A stretch of 5,283 nucleotides of DNA, taken from contig JAESPY010000188.1 of assembly GCA_016765435.1 (NCBI GenBank), forward strand, positions 1-5,283, read 5' to 3'. Positions within the stretch are counted from its first letter, which is position 1. Each line of letters starts with the position of its first letter. The notes below the pieces were generated by a model. It was not told the origin of the DNA and did no database searches. It was given only the letters and a program-made list of their open reading frames with translations. Of the stretch, positions 1 through 4,553 are shown one piece after another. A program made the translations under genes and the position numbers. The DNA comes from Emcibacter sp. (GTDB lineage: Bacteria; Pseudomonadota; Alphaproteobacteria; Sphingomonadales; Emcibacteraceae).

Positions 1-1
1 C

Positions 2-145
2 ACGCGGTTTAAGGATCACTTTAGCTTTATGGGGGACTTTTCGCGTCATTTCGGTATTTTTGACGGGTGCGGCGTCACCCTGCCCTTTGATGGCACAGCA
101 GGGGAAACGGTGGACGCGGAAGAAGGGGCGTCCACATGTTGTTAG
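2..145 (+). CDS. 3' end of a probable ArsM-like arsenite methyltransferase (partial)
   Basis: The frame beginning at base 2 is open from the window edge to a TAG at 143-145 and gives the last 47 residues of a protein that starts outside the window. The visible part contains a stretch reading roughly HFSFMGDFSRHFGIFDGCG, then LPFDG, an acidic linker, and a C-terminal Cys-Cys. From memory this resembles the C-terminal tail of SAM-dependent arsenite methyltransferases of the type found in arsenosugar clusters, which often have an HF..xGDF..HFGIF.GCG segment and end in vicinal cysteines able to bind As(III). The methyltransferase domain itself is not in the window, so this assignment is inference supported by the ArsC homologue that follows. 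The stop overlaps the next gene by 10 bp, indicating translational coupling. Alternatives: any other small Cys-tailed metal-binding protein. Confidence 0.55.
   Translation, partial: TRFKDHFSFMGDFSRHFGIFDGCGVTLPFDGTAGETVDAEEGASTCC
123..128 (+). promoter_or_regulatory. Ribosome binding site of the ArsC homologue
   Basis: AAGGGG lies 7 nt before the ATG at 136, inside the coding sequence of the preceding gene. It supports the ATG at 136 as the start even though this creates a 10-bp overlap. Confidence 0.55.
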
Positions 146-684
146 AGCCGCAACACCCCCGCGCGGCGTTCACCATTCTGGTGCTCTGCACAGGAAATTC
201 GGCCCGCAGCATCATGGCGGAGGCCTTGTTTAATGATGAATCCGGGTCTTATTTCAAGGCATATAGCGCGGGCAGTCATCCCACCGGAAAGGTCAATCCT
301 TTTGCGGTGGAACAGATCGGCAAGCTGGAGTCCGGCGGTGAATGGCGCAGCAAAAGCTGGGATGAATTTGGTGGGTCTTTGGCCCCGCATCTGGATTTCG
401 TCATTACCGTTTGTGGTAATGCGGCACAGGAAATCTGCCCGTGTTTTTCCGGCAGTCCGCAGCATATTCATTGGGGGCTGCCCGATCCCGCCGCTGTAAC
501 CGGGGCCGAGGACGACATCCGGCGGGCGTTTACTGATTGTTTTGCGGTTCTACAGACCCGGATAAAAAAACTGACCCGTCAAATGAGCCGAGAGATGGAG
601 AGGGCGCAGGTCGTGGCGTTGATGCAGGATTTGGCTCTTGATCATTCACGGGATCATTCGGAACACTATCTGGAGAAAATATGA
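136..684 (+). CDS. arsC: Arsenate reductase of the low-molecular-weight phosphatase (ArsC/Wzb) family
   Basis: This cytoplasmic enzyme probably reduces arsenate to arsenite using an LMW-phosphatase fold and a cysteine relay. The 182-residue product has the CX5R P-loop CTGNSAR at residues 18-24 (nucleophile Cys18, Arg24), followed by SIMAEALF, typical of the family. Near residue 90 it has TVCGNAAQEICPCF, giving Cys93 and Cys101 in the positions of the resolving cysteines of thioredoxin-coupled ArsC, plus an extra Cys103. HWGLPDPAAV at 112-121 supplies the general-acid Asp117. The core ends near residue 147. About 35 further residues form a charged, probably helical tail with His170, His174 and His177 in a DHSRDHSEH repeat, longer than the usual 130-145 residue family members. 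The start at ATG 136 is supported by AAGGGG upstream. It is followed after 22 bp by the TVP38 gene. A pure tyrosine phosphatase is less likely because of the extra cysteines. Confidence 0.88.
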   Translation: MLLEPQHPRAAFTILVLCTGNSARSIMAEALFNDESGSYFKAYSAGSHPTGKVNPFAVEQIGKLESGGEWRSKSWDEFGGSLAPHLDFVITVCGNAAQEICPCFSGSPQHIHWGLPDPAAVTGAEDDIRRAFTDCFAVLQTRIKKLTRQMSREMERAQVVALMQDLALDHSRDHSEHYLEKI

Positions 685-692
685 TGAGACAT

Positions 693-698
693 AGGAGG
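693..698 (+). promoter_or_regulatory. Ribosome binding site of the TVP38-family gene
   Basis: A perfect AGGAGG sits 8 nt before the ATG at 707 in the 22-bp gap after the ArsC homologue. It is the strongest Shine-Dalgarno in the window and fixes the start. The gap is too short to hold its own promoter, so the gene is read with the one before it. Confidence 0.85.
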
Positions 699-706
699 CA
701 GATACC

Positions 707-1405
707 ATGAAGGGTATATTGAAAATTGCGCTGATTATTGCGCTTCTGGTGGGGGCCAGCATCATCTGGCCGGTCCATGAATGGATGCAGGCGCTTATTG
801 TCTGGGTTAAGGCCAGTGGGGCGTGGGGCGTGGTGATTTTTGGCGTCATTTATATCTTTGCTGTGGTGATGCTCATTCCGGGGTCTTTGCTGACCTTGGG
901 TGCGGGGTTCATCTATGGTCCTTTCTGGGGAACGCTTTTGGTGTCGCCGGTCAGTGTGATGGGGGCGTTTCTGGCCTTCAGCCTGGCGCGGGGGCGGATG
1001 CGGCCTTGGGTTATGAAAAAAATTGGTAGCAACCCAAGGTTTTCTGTAGTCGATAAAGCGGTGGGGCAACAGGGCTTTAAAATCGTCATGTTGTTGCGGC
1101 TGTCCCCGGTTTTTCCTTTTACCTTTCTGAACTATGCTTTGGGATTAACGGGAGTGTCGGGGCGCAGTTATGTTCTGGCCTCTTTTATTGGCATGCTGCC
1201 AGCCACGTTTCTTTATACCTATCTGGGGTCGCTGGTAACCAGTGTTACCGAACTCGCCAGCGCACCGAAACAGGGGGCGGAGGATGCTCAGAATTTGTTT
1301 CTGTGGGGGGGATTTGCGGTGACAGTTGCGGTGACCGCTTATGTGACCATTCTGGCCCGTCGTGCTTTGAAGGATACAATATCAGATGAAAAAGGGGACG
1401 CATGA
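707..1405 (+). CDS. TVP38/TMEM64 family inner-membrane protein (SNARE-associated/DedA-like domain)
   Basis: The 232-residue product is a multi-pass inner-membrane protein. An N-terminal hydrophobic helix spans about residues 4-23. The VTT/SNARE-associated domain covers about 38-180: a hydrophobic segment at 42-58, then PGSLLTLGAGFIYGPFWG (58-75), a further segment to about 94, an amphipathic stretch at 100-122, and the LLRLSPVFPFTFLNYALGLTG motif (129-149) with Arg131, Pro134, Pro137 and Asn142, which are typical of the family. A last transmembrane helix lies at about 199-217. Relatives are implicated in lipid scrambling or small-solute movement, but the substrate is generally unknown. Members often sit beside mercuric-reductase-like flavoproteins, and here the stop overlaps that gene by 4 bp (ATGA). 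A role in moving an arsenic species or protecting the membrane is inference from context. Confidence 0.9.
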   Translation: MKGILKIALIIALLVGASIIWPVHEWMQALIVWVKASGAWGVVIFGVIYIFAVVMLIPGSLLTLGAGFIYGPFWGTLLVSPVSVMGAFLAFSLARGRMRPWVMKKIGSNPRFSVVDKAVGQQGFKIVMLLRLSPVFPFTFLNYALGLTGVSGRSYVLASFIGMLPATFLYTYLGSLVTSVTELASAPKQGAEDAQNLFLWGGFAVTVAVTAYVTILARRALKDTISDEKGDA

Positions 1406-2886
1406 TGCCCGTTATCGTTCAGCCAGAGGATCAATTTAACCGGGAGTTGGTGCAGAAACTTCATCCGGCGGACTGGCAAAATCCAACCCCTGCGGGTCGT
1501 TATAATATGGTTGTCATTGGCGCGGGGCCAGCGGGTTTGGTGGCGGCGGCCGGGGCGGCGGGCCTTGGGGCAAAGGTTGCTCTTGTGGAACGGCATCTGA
1601 TGGGCGGCGATTGCCTGAATTTTGGCTGTGTCCCGTCTAAGGCCCTTTTGAAAGCGGCTCATAAAGCTTATGATGGGGGCGTAATACCTGATTTTTCTGC
1701 GGTGATGAAAAGTTTACGTCAAAAACGTAATCATCTTGCGGCCCATGACAGTGTGGCCCGTTTCACAGAGCTTGGCATTGACGTTTTTTTAGGGGATGGT
1801 CACTTTGTCTCCCCCAACTGTATTGAGGTCGGTGGCAAACAGTTGAATTTCCACCGGGCGGTTATCGCCACCGGGGCGCGGGCTGCTTTGCCGCCGATTC
1901 CCGGCCTGAAAGAAGCATCTCCGTTGACCAATGAGACTCTGTTCTCTCTGGAAAAACTGCCCCGGCATTTGATTGTCATCGGCGCGGGGCCGATCGGCTG
2001 TGAAATGGCGCAGGCTTTTCGCCGTTTTGGCGCAGAGGTCACGATCATTGAAATGGCCGATCGTCTGGTGCCCATCGAAGACCCGGAGGCCAGCGCGGTT
2101 CTGCGCACACAATTTGAAAAAGAAGGCATCGACATGGTTTTCGGCGCCAAGGTGGTGGCGGTGGATAAAGAGGGCAGCCATAAAAAAGTGACCCTGATGG
2201 ATGGGGGCGTGGAACGGAGCATAACGGCGGATGAGATTTTGGTGGCTGCGGGCCGCATTCCCAATATTGAGGGGCTTGAGCTGGAGGCTGCCGGGGTTGA
2301 CCATCATCGGCGCGGTGTGACGGTCAATGACCGTTTGCAAACCACCAGTTCAAAAATCTATGCCGCAGGTGATATTTGTTCGCCCTATCAATTCACCCAT
2401 AGCGCGGATGCGATGGCGAAGATTGTCATTCAGAACGCGTTGTTTTTTGGCCGTAAAAAAACCAGTGATCTGGTGATGCCTTGGGCGACTTATACCTCAC
2501 CAGAGATTGCTCATGTGGGCATGACAGCGGCACAGGCCGCCGAACAGGGCGACCGGGTGATCACCCTGACCGCACAAATGTCAGAGGTTGACCGGGCAGT
2601 GCTTGACGGCGAAACCAATGGTTTCGCGCGGGCCTATGTGGCGCGTGGCTCAGGTCGTATTCTGGGCGCGACAATGGTGTCGTCTCATGGCGGCGAATCC
2701 ATTGCTGAAATGGGTCTGGCCATCACTTCGGGGCTTAAAATGTCGGCGGTGGGGGCAACCATACACCCCTATCCGACACAGGCAGAAGTCTGGAAAAGAC
2801 TGGCCAATGCCTACTTGAAGGAAAGTTTTACGCCGCGTATTGCTAAAATTTTTAAAATATTTCTGCAACTTTTCTCCCGGAAATAG
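1402..2886 (+). CDS. FAD-dependent pyridine nucleotide-disulfide oxidoreductase, mercuric-reductase-like
   Basis: This 494-residue two-dinucleotide-fold flavoprotein belongs to the glutathione reductase/lipoamide dehydrogenase/MerA group. After a 33-residue N-terminal extension, the FAD-binding GAGPAG is at 40-45 and the redox-active disulfide GGDCLNFGCVPSK at 68-80 (Cys71/Cys76). ATGA lies at 156-159, the NAD(P) motif GAGPIG at 194-199 ends in Glu217, which favours NADH over NADPH, and the second FAD motif YAAGDI is near 322. The C-terminal dimerisation domain ends with HPYPTQAE (His455, Glu462), spaced as in MerA. It lacks both the HMA domain and the C-terminal vicinal cysteines of true mercuric reductase, so Hg(II) reduction is not supported. 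The tail (477-494) is rich in Ile, Phe, Lys and Arg and could be an amphipathic membrane-contacting helix. Two ATGs overlap the previous stop. AAAGGGG at 1391-1397 lies 4 nt before the first and 7 nt before the second (1405), so the second is equally possible. The physiological substrate is unknown. Confidence 0.92.
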   Translation: MMPVIVQPEDQFNRELVQKLHPADWQNPTPAGRYNMVVIGAGPAGLVAAAGAAGLGAKVALVERHLMGGDCLNFGCVPSKALLKAAHKAYDGGVIPDFSAVMKSLRQKRNHLAAHDSVARFTELGIDVFLGDGHFVSPNCIEVGGKQLNFHRAVIATGARAALPPIPGLKEASPLTNETLFSLEKLPRHLIVIGAGPIGCEMAQAFRRFGAEVTIIEMADRLVPIEDPEASAVLRTQFEKEGIDMVFGAKVVAVDKEGSHKKVTLMDGGVERSITADEILVAAGRIPNIEGLELEAAGVDHHRRGVTVNDRLQTTSSKIYAAGDICSPYQFTHSADAMAKIVIQNALFFGRKKTSDLVMPWATYTSPEIAHVGMTAAQAAEQGDRVITLTAQMSEVDRAVLDGETNGFARAYVARGSGRILGATMVSSHGGESIAEMGLAITSGLKMSAVGATIHPYPTQAEVWKRLANAYLKESFTPRIAKIFKIFLQLFSRK

Positions 2887-2898
2887 ACCGGAAATAGA
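2877..2898 (+). repeat. 11-bp perfect tandem repeat (CCGGAAATAGA twice)
   Basis: CCGGAAATAGA occurs at 2877-2887 and again immediately at 2888-2898. The first copy contains the TAG stop of the flavoprotein gene, so the second copy is non-coding and its loss would not alter the protein. The period is about one helical turn. It could be a recent slippage duplication or a pair of half-sites for a regulator of the downstream sigma gene; the sequence alone does not decide. Confidence 0.75.
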
Positions 2899-3005
2899 GG
2901 AATCTGGGTCATGTATCACCTTGCATCACAAAAAAGTTATGGGACAAAGATCAGCGCGTCTCCTATTATTCCGGCATATTTTCAAGGTGCAGAAAGCGGA
3001 ATTAT
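2887..3005 (+). promoter_or_regulatory. 119-bp intergenic region before the ECF sigma gene; probable promoter location, no confident boxes
   Basis: This is the only gap over 30 bp in the window and divides the two tightly packed gene blocks. I see no credible reading frame and no hairpin followed by T-run that would act as a terminator after the flavoprotein gene. It contains the second copy of the 11-bp repeat, an A-rich stretch near 2928-2935, a TATTAT at 2964-2969 without a good -35 box, and a widely spaced 7-bp inverted repeat (CACCTTG 2917-2923 and CAAGGTG 2983-2989). ECF sigma genes commonly drive their own transcription from such a gap, but I could not match a -35/-10 pair with convincing spacing, so the promoter call is by position only. 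Confidence 0.35.
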
Positions 3006-3611
3006 ATGGGCGGTCAAAGCCGACAGCAACAAGAGGCAACGGCGGAAACCGCACAGGTTGACGCCCTTAAAGCAGGCCATCCTTCGGCTTGGCGGGATTT
3101 GCTGTCCTGTTATGGTCCGTCCCTTCTCAATTATGCCACGCGGATGCTGGGCGACCGAGGGACGGCAGAAGAAATTTTGCAGGATAGTCTGGTGAATATA
3201 TATCGCACTATAGATCGCTTTGAGGGCCATTGCAGCCTCAAAAGCTGGCTGTACCGGGGCGTTCACAACCGGGCCATTGATGAAATCCGCCGCCGCAAGC
3301 GTTACGTGGATGTGGGCGAAGACGGCCTTGAAAAGGCGTTTGATGACAAGGGGCAATGGAAACATGATTGCCCCGGCTGGGATGGCTTTGCCGCCAAAAA
3401 TTTCGATGAAAAACGGCTGCTGACAGTGGTCGGGGAGCAGATGAATCGCTTGCCCCATGCCCATCGTGAGGTTCTGTTGATGAAAGAGGTTGAGGGGCTT
3501 TGTGCGACAGAAATCTGTGCGGCTCTGGAGATCAGTCCCGGAAATCCACGGATTCGTATTCACCGCGCCCGTGCCGCATTGCGTGCCGCCGTGGTGGGGG
3601 ACAGGCTGTGA
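3006..3611 (+). CDS. ECF-type RNA polymerase sigma-70 factor
   Basis: The 201-residue product has the two-domain layout of extracytoplasmic-function sigma factors. Region 2 spans about residues 28-99, with the core-binding segment GDRGTAEEILQDSLVNIYR (49-67), then FEGHCSLKSWLYRGVHNRAIDEIRR, which forms the -10 recognition and strand-opening part. A 38-residue linker (100-137) contains GQWKHDCPGW. Region 4 spans about 138-198: LPHAHREVLLMKEVEG, then a helix-turn-helix ending ISPGNPRIRIHRARAALR, which binds the -35 box. There is no sigma region 1 or 3. The start is the first ATG in frame with a weak AAGCGGA 5 nt upstream. The stop overlaps the GTG start of a zinc-finger anti-sigma gene by 4 bp, the classic sigma/anti-sigma arrangement. 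Target genes are probably this cluster, possibly including its own promoter, but that is inference. Confidence 0.93.
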   Translation: MGGQSRQQQEATAETAQVDALKAGHPSAWRDLLSCYGPSLLNYATRMLGDRGTAEEILQDSLVNIYRTIDRFEGHCSLKSWLYRGVHNRAIDEIRRRKRYVDVGEDGLEKAFDDKGQWKHDCPGWDGFAAKNFDEKRLLTVVGEQMNRLPHAHREVLLMKEVEGLCATEICAALEISPGNPRIRIHRARAALRAAVVGDRL

Positions 3612-3865
3612 TCTATTTAAAATGCAGTAAAGTTATCGACCGGATTTCAGATATTATTGATGGTCAGGCCAGTCTTTTTGTTCGGATGCGGTTTTACGGG
3701 CATCTTATGATATGCAAAAATTGTCGCCGTTATTTTAATCAATTTAAAACCGTTCATGAGCTTGCCGGGAAAGTCAGTTCGGATGATCTGCCGCCGGACT
3801 TTGACCATGTGATGGCATTCGTTATGGATGAGATTGAAAAACAGGATGAAAAAAAAGATGTCTGA
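3608..3865 (+). CDS. Small soluble zinc-finger (ZAS/zf-HC2) anti-sigma factor, GTG start
   Basis: From the GTG at 3608 this frame gives 85 residues. His32-x3-Cys36-x2-Cys39 (HLMICKNC), together with Cys6 near the N-terminus, is the zinc-binding pattern of ZAS anti-sigma factors, which hold their sigma factor inactive and release it on a signal. There is no hydrophobic stretch long enough for a membrane span, so it should act in the cytoplasm, like the thiol-sensing RsrA or ChrR-type proteins. The C-terminal half is charged (DDLPPDFDHVMAFVMDEIEKQ). The GTG overlaps the sigma stop as GTGA with a G-rich stretch just upstream. An ATG at 3500 in the same frame would lie deep inside the sigma gene and add 36 residues with no family resemblance, so I reject it. 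The zinc-site cysteines could also be attacked by oxidants or As(III), which would fit the neighbours but is inference. Confidence 0.85.
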   Translation: MIYLKCSKVIDRISDIIDGQASLFVRMRFYGHLMICKNCRRYFNQFKTVHELAGKVSSDDLPPDFDHVMAFVMDEIEKQDEKKDV

Positions 3866-4553
3866 TAAAGGGGCCTGTTTGGTTGTTTTCTGTAAACGGC
3901 CCGCGCTAAATCAGGGCAAACAACGTTTGGCGGCGACCATTGGTGCAGAACAAGCCTTTGTCTTTGCTCAGGCGTTTCTGGATTGTGCGTTGGATGATGC
4001 GCGAATTTGGCCCGGTTCGGTGGTTCTGTCACCAGCTTCTGTCGAGGATGAGGCATGGGCGGCGGGGCTTTTGGATCATTCCCACCAGGCTCATCAGGTC
4101 ATTGTCCAACCGGAAGGAAATCTTGGTCATCGGCTCTGGACGGTGGATCGGGCGTTGCGGGAATTGGGGCAGGACCGGATTATCTTTATGGGCAGTGATG
4201 CGCCCATGTTAACCGCTTGTCATTTTGGGGCCGCCGCACAAGCCTTGGAGGATAGCGACGTGGTGCTTTCCCCGGCCACGGACGGCGGGGTGACGCTTAT
4301 GGGGACGCGGATCGGCTGGCCTGATTTGACGGATTTGCCGTGGAGTACGGATCAATTGGGCGCGGCCTTGGAAAATCTCTGCCGGGCGCGGGGAGATCAT
4401 GTGAAAAATATCCTGCCCAGTTATGATGTTGATGTGGTGGCGGATTTAGCCATATTATGGCGTGATCTGTCCGGTGATCCTCGGTTCGCCCGCAAAAAAC
4501 TGTATAAGCTTTTAGACCAATTTTTGACAGAGCAGGGAGCGCAATTTGGCTGA
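3858..4553 (+). CDS. DUF2064/TIGR04282 family GT-A glycosyltransferase, arsenosugar-biosynthesis associated
   Basis: The 231-residue product has a nucleotide-diphospho-sugar transferase (GT-A) fold. Visible family motifs (numbered from ATG 3858): VVFCKRPALNQGKQRLA at 9-25, corresponding to the usual vfxKxPxxGxxKTRLa nucleotide-binding start; FMGSDAPML around 110-118, with Asp114 in the metal/nucleotide site; SPATDGGVTLMG from 138; PWSTDQ from 161; and YDVDVVADL from 189. The family (COG3222) was named for its frequent position beside arsenosugar biosynthesis genes; its donor and acceptor are, to my knowledge, not established. It overlaps the anti-sigma gene by about 8 bp and the radical SAM gene by 8 bp, so these are one transcript. 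In-frame ATGs also occur at 3828 and 3846. I prefer 3858 because the family normally begins close to the vfxKxP motif, with AGG 12 nt upstream; the exact start is uncertain. Confidence 0.85.
   Translation: MSDKGACLVVFCKRPALNQGKQRLAATIGAEQAFVFAQAFLDCALDDARIWPGSVVLSPASVEDEAWAAGLLDHSHQAHQVIVQPEGNLGHRLWTVDRALRELGQDRIIFMGSDAPMLTACHFGAAAQALEDSDVVLSPATDGGVTLMGTRIGWPDLTDLPWSTDQLGAALENLCRARGDHVKNILPSYDVDVVADLAILWRDLSGDPRFARKKLYKLLDQFLTEQGAQFG
4534..4539 (+). promoter_or_regulatory. Ribosome binding site deciding the TTG start of the radical SAM gene
   Basis: AGGGAG lies 6 nt before the TTG at 4546. An in-frame TGA at 4525-4527 closes the frame upstream, and no in-frame ATG or GTG precedes the cysteine motif. 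The TTG is therefore the only start that keeps the N-terminal segment, and this site is the main evidence for it. Confidence 0.75.

Noticed and set aside
530..1069. Antisense open frame of 179 residues
   Set aside because: It lies opposite the ArsC end and TVP38 gene, is low-complexity in Pro, His, Arg and Asn, and has no recognisable motif; a shadow of the coding strand.
1789..2340. Antisense open frame of 183 residues inside the flavoprotein gene
   Set aside because: The + strand frame carries clear FAD and NAD motifs throughout; the antisense product has no domain features.
1402..2886. Calling the flavoprotein merA
   Set aside because: No N-terminal heavy-metal-associated domain and no C-terminal Cys-Cys; only the general fold and disulfide are shared.
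2887..3005. A rho-independent terminator after the flavoprotein gene
   Set aside because: The only inverted repeat is 7 bp with a loop of about 59 bases and no following T-run; not a plausible terminator.
2840..3195. Short + strand frames starting at 2840 and 2911 across the intergenic gap
   Set aside because: They run out of frame into the flavoprotein or sigma genes, lack ribosome binding sites and resemble no known protein.
2982..3563. Antisense open frame of 193 residues opposite the sigma gene
   Set aside because: The sigma region 2 and 4 motifs on the + strand explain this stretch; the antisense frame has none.
3500..3865. Longer anti-sigma reading frame from ATG 3500
   Set aside because: It would overlap the sigma gene by over 110 bp, and its first 36 residues show no family resemblance. 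The GTG at 3608 gives the usual GTGA coupling and a normal ZAS length.
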